From Forficula auricularia (lineage: Eukaryota > Arthropoda > Insecta > Dermaptera > Forficulidae): a stretch of DNA of 64,000 nt. The notes below the pieces were generated by a model. The model ran no database searches. It was given only the letters and a program-made list of their open reading frames with translations, and had not been told where the DNA came from. The stretch lies in assembly GCA_024734495.1 (NCBI GenBank), contig JALMQS010000085.1, positions 24,816,920-24,880,919 of the forward strand, given 5' to 3'. How positions within the stretch are numbered: position 1 is the stretch's first letter; each line of letters opens with the position of its first letter. Shown in pieces: positions 1 through 11,867 of the stretch. The translations under genes were made by a program, and so were the position numbers.

Positions 1-773
1 AAATACGTTTCATCAGAGATATGTGATAAAGTCTGGTTGTTTGGTCCAAGAGCAAGAATTTACATTTTTTCACCCCCCCCCCCTCCTTTGGATAGTTTTT
101 AGGGGAATTTTTTAAACAAAAGCCATTTTGAAATCACATCCCCTACAACTTTGTTTGACGCAAAATTTGCCGTAGGGTTAATAGTTTAGAGCGTTTGATA
201 ATTTTCAGGCTAATGCGCCCCCCCCCCCAAACCCCCTTCTGGGGTCAAAATATCAAAACGTTATACAGCTAAAAGCGTAAGTTAGAAGACATCTGATGTA
301 AATATGAAATTTCATAATAATCCCTTCAGCCGTTTTTACGTGAATCGTGAGCAACTTTTCGGAAACCACTGAAACAGACAGACAGGAATTTTGTTGATGG
401 TGTTTTCGTTCATAACTTTGCTTGAAACGTGTGCAACCAAAATTTGGCGCGATTTGGAGCAATGTACAGACAAAACCTTAATTTTATATATTTAGATTCG
501 CTATTCCACGCCAAATCGGACGGTTTGAAAAATTTTAATTTTTGATTTCCTTCATTTTTTGAAATTTTTTAGTACCCATCAAAAAACTCTTCCTGGTAAA
601 TTTTGAAATTTTTTTGATCACCGGTTTATAAGATATCGAATTTCGGTTTTTAGCTCATAACTTCTTCAAAAATGGTCTAAATTCAAAAAAAAAATTTAAA
701 GTGTTTTTGTATGCGTTTTTTGCGTTTGAAAATTTTAATCTTGTTTTTGAAACTGTATGTAGGCCTACTCTTC
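1..773. other. AT-rich repeat-derived stretch, no gene seen
   Basis: The stretch holds homopolymeric C runs near 69-82 and 221-229. These are the same kind of C/G-run module that recurs at 3.5 kb and 24.8-25.0 kb. Short ORFs here lack splice-site context and protein-like composition. I see no gene. Confidence 0.5.
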
Positions 774-781
774 GATTTTTT

Positions 782-947
782 CGAGGGGTGAACCGGGATT
801 GGAATTAGGTGTAAACCGTCTTTGGAATTATGTGGAATTATTTTGGAATTCATTAGATAATACCGCTTCATCTATTGCCTTCTACTTGGAAATGAAAGTG
901 GAAGTGGAAGTAGGTGTACAAGATATTAGGTCGCGGTTCACCCTTCG
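782..947. mobile_element. hAT-type MITE, CGAGGGGTGAACC family, copy 1
   Basis: Imperfect terminal inverted repeats (cgaggggtgaaccg at the left, its complement ending tcacccttcg at the right) are flanked by a perfect 8-bp direct repeat, gatttttt, at 774-781 and 948-955. An 8-bp target duplication is typical of hAT superfamily insertions. The inside is a run of diverged ggaatta/ggaagtgg units and holds no ORF, so the element is non-autonomous. Relatives are at 38049, 46828, 47595 and 55831, with a single end at 4923. Confidence 0.85.
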
Positions 948-955
948 GATTTTTT

Positions 956-2069
956 GATATTTTTTATTTTAAACTTCTATTTATTCTACAAATTTCAAGA
1001 CCGGGTTGATAGTGATCCTAAGGTAATTACTATTTTTTCGATTTTCAATTTTTGATTTTCTTTCAACAAACTAAGATACTAATCATTTGTTTTAAACACC
1101 TGTTAACGATAAAAATCAATTCAAAATAACTAAAAAAAGAGAACCAATACCAAAATGTAGTTTTAAAAATTGTTAATAGTGAACAAAATTTGGCCCACTA
1201 GTTTTTATAATGAATTGGGCCTTAGTTTTAACGTTTTTGTTGGTTGACAAAAAAATTACCAAATCACTAAAATAATTGAAAACTGTCTAGTCTCGAATAG
1301 TTTTCCTACTAAAATTATTACACTATTATATAAAACATTTTATTAGGTTATTATGCTATGTATCCATGCTTGAAATTATTTCTTTTAATGTCTGTTTACA
1401 AATTAAAAGCATATCACTAATCTTGTTTTAAAAAAATTATTATCAATAAAAATCTCAAAACAATTATAAATACTTAAAATACATTTATAACGATGCAGCC
1501 ATAGCATTTCCGCAATCATTTTAAACTGTTGATGTTGATTGTTAATGAGAATTAATAACCCTTGGCAAATGCCGAGGTCTTGGTTCGAAAATACATGCAA
1601 TAATTTGGTCTCAAGCGGAACTTTTTAACATTGCATTTAAAATATAACTGACTAAGTATTTAGTACATATATTTTTTTTTCGTTTATTATAAACAGTGGT
1701 GGATTTATGTAAGGGCGGCTGCTTCGAAAAGGTCAAATTTTTAGGCTTCTATACTTGTAGTAAAACTTCAAATTTATTAAACTATATTTCATTTGTCATT
1801 TAATTAGCATACTTTGATTGGAATTCGTTTATGTTGTACTAATATTTTTGTTCTGTTAATTTTAGCCTAGAAAATAGGTTTAGATGATGTTGAAGACTAG
1901 TGGATTAAGACTTACTTAAAATTACTGAGACGATAGCGGAATGTCTCCAGATAATGAAGAAGAATATGGTATGTGGGTCTTTAATAGTGGTAAACTTGTG
2001 ATAGAATCATTAGAAGACGAGCAGTTGCTTCAAATAGTCTTCATATTAATGTCTTTATCATCATTTTTT
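956..2069. other. Repeat-derived AT-rich stretch
   Basis: Bases about 985-1228 are a diverged inverted copy of about 4975-5218, a dispersed repeat that ends at the motif actagtgggcc. The remainder is unique-looking AT-rich DNA with no convincing exon. Confidence 0.5.
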
Positions 2070-2500
2070 GAAGTGAAACTTCTTTTGTGACGTATCTGTT
2101 TTATTTTTTTGTTTCAATAAAGGGGAAATGGCTCAATAAAGGGGAAATAAGAGACAAGCTTTGAGTCCCAGAAAGGAAGCATGTGTTGGGTATCTAGTTC
2201 TGGGTCAGCGCATTATTACAATAATCTCCCCATTGTGACCACTTGTTTTTTGTTTTGTTTTTATTTAGTATTTTGGACTTAATAAGTATTTTTATTTTTC
2301 GTTTTGGCCGTAGAGTAGAATTTGCATTCAAAAGAATGTTTTGTGTTGCTGGTTGCATCATCAGGCGTTCTCTATTAAAACATTTCTTAATGAGTGTTTT
2401 ATAATTTTTTAATGATTTTATTGAGACTTGTTCTCACGGGGAGGAATTTTTTGGCCGTTATATACAAATAACATCTACTCGGTTAAAGAAGTTTCACTTC
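2070..2500. mobile_element. Foldback MITE, GAAGTGAAACTTC family, copy 1
   Basis: The left end reads gaagtgaaacttcttt and the right end is its complement. Inside is the module caataaaggggaaat, which also occurs near 34560, 37520 and 50735, and the module ggccgttatatacaaataac, shared with 37.7 and 50.4 kb. I see no ORF and no clear target duplication. The centre (about 2355) has a CTGATGATG motif on the minus strand that may be a decayed relative of the ribozyme motifs elsewhere; this is weak. Confidence 0.6.
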
Positions 2501-3163
2501 CCAGTGAGCTTATGTGGATGAGGCTCACACATAATTTTTATCTCTGCTCACCTTTAAAAGTTTGATTTTAACATTGAAAACGATTAAGAGTGTGAAACGA
2601 AATTGGGTAACGAAAACCGACATACATTTGGTCACATTTAGGCAGCTGGTATATAATATAAGGACTTATGGTCGGGGCCGCATGCATTCGAAACTGTCCG
2701 AACACTAGGCAGGTACTTTAGGGCCGCATGGAGCTCTTATATCTATTATATATATAAATATCAAGCTTACTATCTTCGTATAACGCTTTCTCCTTACGGA
2801 GGTTAGCGATTCATATGGCAATCATTCTTTTTGAGATTACAGCCCGAAAGACCGACCAGCATCCTTCAGTCATGAGTTCTGACCGATCTTCTACCTTCAA
2901 TCTTCCTCTCAATAATCAGGCGGAGAATTTCATATCGTTTACCATCCATAATATGACCTAAAAAGCTTACTATATGCAGGTTTTACATTGTTCTCTTCAT
3001 ATATACCTAAGAACTTACTCAATTTTCATAATTTTTTTGTAAAATTATAATTTATTCAAAATATGTTAATTTAAACTCTTTTATATGGAAACTTATGTTA
3101 CAGGTCATATGCTCTGATCTGTGGTACGGATGAGAATCTTTAAGTTCTGTTTCGTAGGAATTA

Positions 3164-3796
3164 CAGCGTGGAGCATAAAGATCTACCACATTTTGAAGAG
3201 GTATAAAAAATGAAAAAATTAAACTAGAAAAAAAAAAACTGAATATATTTTTGAAAAGAACAAAAAATAATTTTTTTTAATGTGTTTTAAACATTATAAA
3301 AAAAAGGGGAGGGGTTCAAAAATGAAAGTTTTAGCCCTTTCAACCAAACTATGTATACAAAATTTAGTTAATATGAATCTTTATGAATCAACAACTCTGC
3401 AAAATAAAAACTTTAATTAATATTGGGTTAGTTTTTGCATTTCTAGCCTTCTGGGGGTCCACAGAATATGTATACAAAATTTGGTTGAGTTTGGTCAAAA
3501 GGGCTAGAATTTTCATTTTTGACCCCCCCCCCCCCCCCCATTTTGGGTGGTTAGTTTTTACATAGTCTTTTTGGGGTCCACAGAATATGTATACAAAATT
3601 TGGTTGAGTTTGGTCGAAAGGGATAGAATTTTTATTTTTGACCCCCACCCCCTTTTTGTTGTCTGATAATGTTTAAAAAACAGTTAAAAAAAACCATTTT
3701 ATGTTCTTTTCAAAAATATATTCAGTTTTTTACTAGTTAAATTTTTTCCATTTCTAGACTTGTTCAAAATGTGGTAGATCTTTATGGCCCACCCTG
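3164..3796. mobile_element. TA-flanked foldback element with internal C/G-run tandem repeats
   Basis: The left end (cagcgtggagcataaagatc) and right end (complement, ending gcccaccctg) form arms of about 100 bp, each bordered by TA. TA target duplications and CAGGGTGG-type ends are usual for Tc1/mariner-related MITEs. The middle has about 2.5 diverged copies of a ~120-bp unit containing tatgtatacaaaatttggtt followed by a run of C. A fragment of the family A repeat (about 3382-3424, minus) also lies inside. No transposase ORF is visible. Confidence 0.7.
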
Positions 3797-4510
3797 TATG
3801 TTCGATAGTGTTTCTTTTTTACAGCAGGGCATAGTGATTCTTATTATTATTTTAGAGATTTTTAAATATTTTTAGATGGGACATTAGAAATATTTTCTCA
3901 GGTTAAGGCCCATTAGCTTAGAACTTACCTTAATCAAAATTTGCTAGTGTACATATATTCAAATATATAATAATTATTTAAATCATTTTAAGATGCCCCT
4001 CTCATATCTGAAAAGACATTTGATCCTCGATAACATGATTATAAGTTGACTTGAAGTAAAATTAGTTGTTAGTGAAGATAAAGGGGATCCTAGGACTTGC
4101 AACCCTTTATCTATATTTAGGATACCAATTGTTTTATTTATTCAGAAGATATAGCATTGCCTAAGTGACAAAAGTTGGTCAATAATAAATAAAATTAATC
4201 TTAAGTTTTTATCACTTTCCAAAGCATATATGAAAATAGCACAGTGAAAATATATTTGTCAGTTATCACTAATCAACAACTCAATACATAAATAACATTA
4301 ATGTCTTGTCATTATTAATGAATCATAAAATTATTTAGGCTCTCTAAATTTATAGTTTCAATAGTTTATATTTATAAATCAGATTAAATTTCCTCGATGT
4401 TTTGAAATGAATTAATTTTTTTTTCTTTAATCAATAAGTATTATTTCATTAATACTTGGATTAGTATATTCTATTATTATTTGGAAAATTATAGATTTAT
4501 TAAATAAGCT
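3797..4510. other. AT-rich stretch, nothing recognised
   Basis: No ORF, RNA gene or repeat boundary could be supported here. Confidence 0.4.
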
Positions 4511-4700
4511 GACGTGTTCTGATGTGGCCATCCACTTGACTTTACCATACAACTTATCTATATAATAAAAATGAATTTCTGTTTCTTTGTAAGCGCAGAT
4601 TTCTCAAATGCCTGGACCGATTTGGCTATTTTTTTTTAAATCTTCGTAATAGTCCAATTCAGGTTAATACGTAAAAAAAATTGGAAAATTCAGGAAAAAC
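4511..4700. repeat. Dispersed repeat ends and a Helitron-like phrase
   Basis: Bases 4511-4552 match 25190-25235 (inverted) and 29163-29207, all sharing gatgtggccatccacttgac. The following phrase, tataataaaaatgaatttct then cctggaccgatttggc, resembles a module I recall near Helitron-type elements in arthropod genomes. That assignment is from memory and is weak. Confidence 0.3.
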
Positions 4701-4922
4701 TAAAAAAAAATCAGGTTAGGCAACATATCTTGCCAAACAATAAAATAACTAAACTAGCAAAAAAACATGTGGTGGCAGCCCTGTTTGTTTGATTTTTGAG
4801 TGTCATTCATTCTCAATAGTTCTAACCACATTATGGTTGAAGATGAAGGCGGGCCTTGAAGCTAGTATTTAATATTTAATAAAATTATTTATAATCATGT
4901 AGGGGAGGGGGTTAGTTTTTCC

Positions 4923-4972
4923 CGAGGGGTGAACCGCGACCTAAAATCGTGTACACCTACTTCCACTTTCAT
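4923..4972 (+). mobile_element. Single end of the CGAGGGGTGAACC hAT-type MITE
   Basis: The terminus cgaggggtgaaccgcgacct and the adjoining tacttccactttcattcc match the family, but no partner end follows. The piece abuts a second repeat (4975-5218) and looks truncated. Confidence 0.6.
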
Positions 4973-4974
4973 TC

Positions 4975-5445
4975 CCAATTCATTATAAAAACTAGTGGGC
5001 CAAATTTTATTCGCTATTAACCATTTTTAAAAGCACTTTTTGGTATTGGGTTCTCTTTTTTTAGTTATTTTGAATTGATTTTTATCGTTAACAAGAGTTT
5101 AAAACAAATGATTAGTATCTTAGTTTGTTGAAAGAAAATCAAAATCAAAAATTGAAAATCGAAAAAAATAGTAATTACCATAGGATCACTATCAAATTCT
5201 TGTCTTGAAATTTGTAGACAAATATTATCTCGAAAAATATAATTTTTTCGATCTTCACTAATTAGGGCTATTTTGAAGACCGAGATGCCATAGTTTCGCT
5301 CAATTTTTGTAATCAAAATAGTTTCAGCCGTTTTTGAGATATTTCGAAAAAAAAGAAGGAAAAAAAAACACTTTTTTTCATGCACGATTACAATACCCTG
5401 TATGGTAAAGTAAAAATACATGACTAAGTTTGAATCAAAGATCAT
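4975..5445 (-). repeat. Dispersed repeat with a conserved but unrecognised ORF
   Basis: Read on the minus strand, this contains a 126-codon open frame. Its middle section (IERNYGIS, ISEDRKNYIFRDN) is also encoded at 24454-24639 (IERNHGIS, ISEHRKNYIFRDN) and survives in broken form near 55640-55800. The DNA end taccatacagggtattg looks like a transposon terminus. The protein matches nothing I know, and its Phe/Ile-rich composition is mostly what AT-rich DNA would give. Shared translation between copies may only reflect DNA identity. Confidence 0.4.
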
Positions 5446-5449
5446 AGTA

Positions 5450-7348
5450 AATAATTATGTATTTATTGTGCCAGAGGGTTTCGCCCCCTCAGGAGTCGAA
5501 CCATCTTTATTTTTAATTTTCAAAATAAAATTCCATCTATTTTTCAAAAATAAAACACTTAAATGTTTGTATTAATTATAAAATTATAGCTTTACGGTAT
5601 TTTTTTATGTACGGCCACCTTGACTTTTTAATAACTTTTCTCTCAAATGAAACATGTAAAAATAATTCTTAAAACGATGAGAATTTCTAAAATATAAATT
5701 ATTTGTTAAGGAATTTTAATTAATTATTATAGGTTTATGAAAAAATTTAATAACATTTTTGAAGATAAAATAAACTATATATATATAGCAATTAAAAGAA
5801 GCGGAAGAAATATATTTATTTATTTAATAGGTATTCATTCCTAAGAAATGAAAGCTAGTCTGACAAAATGGAGAAATAAATAAAATGTGAGAGTATAAGT
5901 TGAATTTTTCTCTGGACTGTTTCGGGTGTGAGAGGTGAATGAAAGGCCCCACTGGCTTTCAAGTTCTGATTTTTTTGAAATGTTTTAAGAGGAAAATATT
6001 GTTTTTATCTTAAATCTTTTAGATATATAATGTACATATTTATTTTTATTATTTTGTATTAATATATATGTATATTGTATATAATTAGAACTTTATTCAC
6101 TAAATTTTAACTTATATATAGAGACCGAATTTTTATGCAGTAAAAACTGCCAAAATATGCCATAAAATATGCAGTTAAGAATGCTGAAATATGAAACTAA
6201 TATGCAGAATAAGTTGAGCAGCAAAAGATGGCAAAATAAATATTTTTTGCACTAAAAAATTAAAATTGGAGACAAAAAGAGTATATATTTGAAGGCGTGC
6301 TATGAAAGGAATAAAATGATAAAGTAAGCTATAGACACCAAGTATCAAATATGTTTACTTTTATTCCGTAAAACATTGGACAAAATTCTCATTTCATTTA
6401 ATATATTAGAAAATATTTAAACTCAAAGAAATAATAGGTGCAGTTGAATAAAATCATCATATTGAATATAATAATATATAATAATAATAATGTTTCATAA
6501 CCGTCCTCCACACCAAACAGGCCCGGGGGGGGGGGGGGTAGTTTTGTTTCACATACACGATTGTATTGTAATGCTTTTATTTTTTTATATTATCAAGCTT
6601 TTTACAAATAATAAACTAATAAAATAATGGAAATATTTGACCGGCTATAATCTGATCCCTACAATAATTTATACACACTTCCGCACAAACACACGAACAC
6701 TCAATGGCCACAATGGACTATAGTCAGAAGGCCATTAAAAAAAAAATAAAAAATAAAGAAATAATTAAATAATTAACAAAGGATCTCAAAAATAATCAAA
6801 ATTTTATTATAATTGTGAATAATTTATATTTAGAAGTATTTTTCTAAATTATCTTCAGCTTATTATGTCTACGGTAACTTAAAATTGATTTATACTATGA
6901 AAAAGAGCGCTCCACATCCACAGACGTACTGGGGGAGAATTTAAAGGAACTTAAACCCTCTACTTTTATTTTGGAAAAAAAAATATTGGCAAACTTTTCG
7001 TAATTTTCGCGTAGAATATAGTATCTAGTACAAGTGAATAATAAGAAAAATGAGTGGGTTGTTGTTTTGTAGCTTGTTTACATCCTTTATCATCAAGCTT
7101 CCTACTTCGTAGTCCAACATTACACTTCGTGTCGTTGAAGCTTATTTCAGTTTTCTCCGAATTTAACTTAGTGTCCTCCTGTTTTATTTAATCTTTTTTT
7201 TTTTTTTTCTCCGGAAAAATTACTTTTAAAACCTCTGTATTAGGCAGGAAATGTGTAATTTTATGTAATATCCTTCAAATATGCAATTTTTTGCAATATT
7301 ACTCAAATATGCAAAAATATGCAGTTTTTATTAATTTAATCCACAGTA
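5450..7348. other. AT-rich stretch, no gene; one long G run
   Basis: A cccggggggg... run near 6522-6538 (about 14 G) is a strong slippage site. The rest is AT-rich with short microsatellite-like tracts. I see no exon with matching splice signals. Confidence 0.45.
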
Positions 7349-7356
7349 TCCTAGAT

Positions 7357-7569
7357 CAGGGGTCGGCAACCTTTTGAGACGGAAAAGCCAAAAGTTACAA
7401 TTTACAAAATTTCCCAGTTTTTAAAGAGCCACTAACATATTTAATTCAATATTATGGTATTTGATTAGGATTAGATATATATAAATTTGATTTTTGATTT
7501 AAAATAAAGCCGCATCTTCACATCGAAATAGCTGCATGTGGTTCGCGAGCCGCAGGTTGCCGACCCCTG
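7357..7569. mobile_element. hAT MITE with CAGGGGTCGGCAACC termini
   Basis: The ends caggggtcggcaacct and aggttgccgacccctg are inverted repeats, and the insertion is bracketed by a perfect 8-bp duplication, tcctagat, at 7349-7356 and 7570-7577. Both the terminus and the 8-bp duplication are diagnostic of hAT elements. The 213-bp body has no coding capacity. Confidence 0.95.
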
Positions 7570-7670
7570 TCCTAGATGCATGATTCGGATAGATAATTGA
7601 TCTCCTGGGTCGTACGTGGCGGCAAACAAAATATGCAATTGCATGGGTCTCTACGTCTCTAGTTATGTAT

Positions 7671-7800
7671 TAGGGTGGCCCAAAAAAACGAATATTTTTT
7701 ATTTTTGATCTCGCATGAAAATATGTTAATTTAACAAGTTTTTCAAAATGCTCAGCAAAAATCAGCTTGAATAAAAAATTTATTGTTCCACCTCTGATCA
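7671..7800. mobile_element. Partial arm of the tagggtggcc foldback family
   Basis: The end tagggtggcccaaaaaa and following aaaatatgttaatttaac and caaaaatcagcttga match the two arms of the large foldback at 62880-63701. Only one arm is present here. Confidence 0.6.
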
Positions 7801-7845
7801 AGAGCTAAGGAAAATTTTGATTAAAGGCGAGACGTCGCGATTGAT
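7795..7845 (+). ncRNA. Degenerate hammerhead-like motif remnant
   Basis: CTGATCA is followed about 35 nt later by gagacgtcgcgattgataat. The same 3' phrase (gaaacatcgcgattgataat) occurs at about 44615. Core residues are changed, so this looks like a dead copy of a ribozyme-bearing repeat. Confidence 0.25.
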
Positions 7846-8248
7846 AATGCTATGCTTATTTATTTAAATGATACTTTAACTTTTTTTTTTAAATTTACAA
7901 TTTCATTAGTGATGTATTTAAACGCACGTCTGTGATTTGAATTCAGTGTGGCAAGAGAATAAACATACACGATTGATTTCGAGACTGTGGTGAATTTAGG
8001 CATGAATATGTAAGCTATTATTTAGTAGAATAAGCAAATTTTGTATATTGATCTATGTAATTTAGAAAATAACTATAGAGGGAATCTATAATAATCAAAT
8101 GAATAAATAAATATTGCACCATGGGTGGTCTAACCTGTTTATATCTAATAGAAAATCCATTTCAAAACATTTGTCTTAGATTTCTGTTTTCAATGAAAAA
8201 AATGCACTAAAAATAAATCATTTTTTAATTAATTACAGTAATTTAATT

Positions 8249-8392
8249 GAAAAGTTATTATTTTGCCAAGAGTACCAGAGTTGTTGATTCATAAAGAGAA
8301 ACAAAGAGGTTGTCCTCTGCTTGATGCAAATAAACATACACACATATATATCTGTATCAAGCAGAGGACAACATCTTTGTTTCCCTTTATAG
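8249..8392. repeat. Family A repeat, palindromic copy
   Basis: The module gttgttgattcataaagag then aggttgtcctctgcttgatg is followed by its own inverted copy (atcaagcagaggacaac), giving a hairpin around a short (TA)n centre. Other copies of the module lie at 11289, 16838, 26128, 26660, 28245 (minus), 40395 and 42121 (minus). It is the most frequent module in the window and lies next to hammerhead-like motifs in the 26.2 and 41.5-42.1 kb copies. Confidence 0.8.
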
Positions 8393-8905
8393 TAATAAAA
8401 ATTGCCTATATAACGAAGTAGAGATGATTTTTACTTTCACATAGTTATATATTCTATATCATGTGATGATATATTAGATGAGTTTGTTAATATATTTTTA
8501 CATTTTGAAAATTTAAATTTTTAATTATTGGAACAATCTGGTCTCTTTGCAACATGAGAAAAGAGAGACTGTATTCTTTGATCAAGCACACCCACATAAG
8601 GCCATCTTCACGCTCTTTGATTATTAGGATAAGAGTTCCATAATTTCAATGCAATTTTGATTAATTTTCCAGTCGAATTTTCTATAGTAAATCTTGGAAA
8701 AGTTTTATTTTTGAATGTTTATAGCTATTTAATCATTTGTAGTGCAATTTTATAAAATCAAACTCATAGAAAGATGAGAATTTGAAGCTAACTTATGAAT
8801 CTGAATGTGCCCAATGTATGTGTGATTTCTAAACATAAGCCTATTACTAGCTTTGCTTATTTTATATATCTTATATTAATTTATTTTCTTAATATTCTAT
8901 TTCAG

Positions 8906-8985
8906 TTGAATGTGGTGAATAATCAGTCCATCCTTCGACTCGGCATGAAAATGAATCCTCTAAGCCAGCCTCAGCTAACCTCTTC
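8906..8985 (+). CDS. Candidate internal exon A, unrecognised protein
   Basis: A pyrimidine-rich tract ending ttctatttcag precedes the exon and a strong donor, gtgagt, follows it. Only one frame is open. It gives LNVVNNQSILRLGMKMNP then LSQPQLTS and ends two bases into a codon. That phase joins in frame to candidate exons at 11040 and 12060. A join to 10264 reaches a stop after about 25 residues. No domain is recognised. The frame is also open upstream to 8795, so unspliced reading is possible, but the splice signals are better than chance. The function is unknown. Confidence 0.5.
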
Positions 8986-9168
8986 GTGAGTTTCAATTTT
9001 AATTTACTTTTTTAAACTAACCATTAGATTAAATGATATTTTCATTTGTACTTTAACATACAGGGTATGGTCAAATATTGTATTTTATTTTTAAATATGC
9101 CCTCGGCTTATCACCATTTAACCTATTTTCAATTAAAATGTAATAGATTTTGACATTCCTATGCATAT

Positions 9169-9815
9169 AAGGGTGCTCCTTATTTTGGATATTTTCGAAT
9201 ATTTACACAGACAGGGGCTCATATGTTTCTAAATAAATAAAAAAAAATATCCCCCAAATTTCAAGTCTCTATCTCAATGTTAACCTAGTACTACACAGCG
9301 ATTAAGTTTCCCATCTAAATAACATGGGGTTTTTGGCATTGAACGATCAATTTTTTATTCCGGCCAAAGTAATGGTTCGAAAAATTTGAAACTCTGTAGA
9401 CCTTATCCTTATAAAAGTACCTATCCTTCAGAATTTTTACAGATTTTTAGCTATTAAAATTTTGGAGCTACATCTAGATAAAATACTGCTATATCTTAGT
9501 ATTAGTAAGATATAGACTCCAAAATTATAATAGCTAAAAATCTGTAAAAATTCTGTGGAATAGCTACTATTATAAGGATAAAGTCTACAGAGTTTCAAAT
9601 TTTTTGAACCATTACTTTGGCCGAAATAAAAAATTGATCGTTCAATGCCAAAAACCCCATGTTATTTAGATGGGAAACTTAATCACTCTGTAGCACTAGG
9701 TTAAAATTGAGATAGAGACTTGAAACTTGGGGGATATTTTTATTTATTTATTTAGAGACATATGATCCCCTCTCCGCTTAAATATTCGAAAATATCCAAA
9801 ATAAGGAGCACCCTA
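9169..9815. mobile_element. 647-bp near-complete palindrome, hAT-like foldback MITE
   Basis: Two arms of about 310 bp are inverted copies of each other and meet near 9490-9515. The outer ends are agggtgctcc and ggagcaccct, and ATGCATAT is duplicated exactly at 9161-9168 and 9816-9823. The 8-bp duplication suggests hAT-type insertion. The element lies in the putative intron between exons A and B and would form a very long hairpin if transcribed. It has no ORF. Confidence 0.9.
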
Positions 9816-10263
9816 ATGCATATGGATTGAATTATTTTTTAATAGAATTTTATTAATATTAGTATTGCTATCTTGTAATCATGAGATACTAATGCATTTA
9901 ATTCCTGTTTTATGAGCAAAACATTAGAGAGAGACATTAATTGTCTGATTTTTTGAAGTAAACTAAATTAATGTGGGGCATATTTTGGCTGGGGACCGTC
10001 CTATTAAGATCTACTATTATTATTTTCATTTTTACTTTATCCATGCGAAGCGTATTTTCATAGGTTCCTCAGGTACAGACTACGGAACCCATGGTCTCAA
10101 ACAAATTCACAAATTGTACTTTTCAATCAAAAATTAAAATTTTATTTTACTACCCTAAATACCTATGTTTCACCTAGAACCTACACCATTCTCCCTGAAC
10201 GAAATAACACTTAGCGGTCAATCAATTATTTTATTTACTTTATAAAATATTTGTTTTTAATAG

Positions 10264-10466
10264 ATGTATAGCTGCAAGCCTACACAGGTCCAGTACCCTC
10301 CCCTCTTCCCTCCCCGCCATCCCCTCTCCCACGAACACGTGACAAGGTCAATTAGTCTTGGACGCCTAGGAGTCAGGTCACCATCTCAAATGTGGCAGCT
10401 GAATATGTTCTCATCCTTTTGTGTTATATATTGGCTCAAGAAATTGAAAAGTCATCAAATACTAAG
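10264..10466 (+). CDS. Candidate exon B, alternative or first coding exon
   Basis: The acceptor tttgtttttaatag comes directly before ATG, and the donor is AAG|gtaact. In the ATG frame the exon is open throughout (MYSCKPTQVQYPPLFPPRHP at the N-terminus) and ends two bases into a codon, which joins in frame to exon C at 11040. Entered from exon A, the frame is different and stops near 10345 after a Ser/Pro-rich tail. So this is either an alternative last exon or a separate first coding exon. GC content is above the surroundings. No domain is recognised. Confidence 0.4.
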
Positions 10467-11039
10467 GTAACTAATCCACCTACCTACTGAACCAATTATC
10501 TTAGCATCCTAGATTTAAATTGATTAAATTACTTTTTAATTTTATTCCGGTACGCTTGGCAAACAAATTCAGAAATAATCGAATCTTTTATGGAATGCTC
10601 ACTAACATTTGATGGCAATGAGCTGAAATTTGGTGAAACAGTTTATATTAATATTAGGCATCTTTTTGCCTAGCTTTAGCTTTCTAGCTTTACTTTAGTA
10701 AAAATTAGAAATTAACCAAAATATCCGAATTCGTATCGATTCTTAAAATAGTTTTCCCTTCCAATTTAGTTAATTTTTAGTCATGGTGGACTAATTATAT
10801 CACAATGTATCTTTTGATTTAATTCCATATAATAAAATAATCATAACTCAGATTTCCAAATTCGTGAATTGAAAATCTTTCCACCCTCAATGTGATCTGA
10901 GATTTAATCAATCGATTTTTTGGTTATATTAATGAAATAATTTTACAAATTATTACTTTCTATCCTAATAGTTGTGAGGAGAAAACTTGGTAAATATTTT
11001 TCATGTCCATTTGTTGTTAATGCATATTTAATTTGCCAG

Positions 11040-11148
11040 GGCTAAGAAGCCATTCTCCGATACAAGTCCTAACTTGTTTAGCGGGAATGAGTCTAGGAAC
11101 GCCCAAACCTCTCTAAACATTCTTCCTTTGGCCGAAGGAGATAATTAA
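11040..11148 (+). CDS. Candidate terminal exon C with stop and poly(A) signal
   Basis: An acceptor, atttgccag, is followed by a frame reachable in phase from both exon A and exon B. It encodes AKKPFSDTSPNLFSG then NESRNAQTSLNILPLAEGDN and a TAA stop. AATAAA lies at about 11214, 66 bp downstream. The sequence is polar and Ser/Asn-rich and looks like an unstructured C-terminus. No domain is recognised. I infer an alternative last exon of the gene that continues to 12060. Confidence 0.45.
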
Positions 11149-11288
11149 TTTAGATGAAATTATATTTTTAATATATTATATTATTTCCCATTTGAAATGT
11201 ATTTAGTCAAAGCGAATAAATTTATCTATTTTAATTTGCCTATTTCATGAGTACATATAGTGAAAAATCCGAATAAAATTATTTATTT

Positions 11289-11390
11289 GAAAAGATTTTG
11301 TTTTGCCGAGAGTAGTAGAGTTGTTGATTCTTAAACAGAAATCATTGAGGTTATCCTTTGCTTGTTACAAATATGTATATATATAGATGA
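11289..11390 (+). repeat. Family A repeat, partial copy
   Basis: Contains gttttgccgagagtag, agagttgttgattc and aggttatcctttgcttg, all family A phrases, and then runs into (TA)n and (AAT)n tracts. Confidence 0.65.
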
Positions 11391-11578
11391 TAATAATAAT
11401 AATAAATAATCACAGAAAATTATATTTCTCCACATTGTAAACATTTCTAAACCACAATATGAATCTTAAAATAAGTAAATAAATAAATTTAATATAAGAA
11501 AATCGAATTTGAAAAATATGTAGATATATGTTTATGTTATGCTTTTATCAAGATATTTATATCTACATTTTAACAAGC

Positions 11579-11867
11579 ACAGCGGAACGATCTTAGGCCA
11601 GGGTGGTCAAAACTTGGAAAGTGATTTAGGCCTACCGGGGGATCTAGGGGGTATGGAATACCCCACAGCAAACGGGGAGTTTAGCCCCCCCCCCCCCCTC
11701 AGAAAACTTTGAAGCAAATTGGTACAATTTAACCCATTTTAAGCAGTTTGTAGCTGTGGTTTTATTGAAAACTAAAAGAAAAAATTTCTTTCTTTAGGAG
11801 TTCCACTGACCCCCTTGACAAATTCCCAGGGGGTCATCTAACCCTCCTGACCTCATGGTTCCGCTGT
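11579..11867. mobile_element. Putative MITE with acagcggaac termini
   Basis: The ends acagcggaacgat and atggttccgctgt are inverted repeats 289 bp apart. The body holds a long C run (11687-11698) and no ORF. No target duplication is evident, so the superfamily is unassigned. Confidence 0.5.

Noticed and set aside
3383..3648. ORFs on both strands with runs of Pro or Gly
   Set aside because: They cross the C run of a tandem repeat and have no independent support.
5065..5445. 126-codon ORF as a host gene
   Set aside because: It lies wholly in a dispersed repeat and its composition follows the AT-rich DNA; kept only as a repeat feature.
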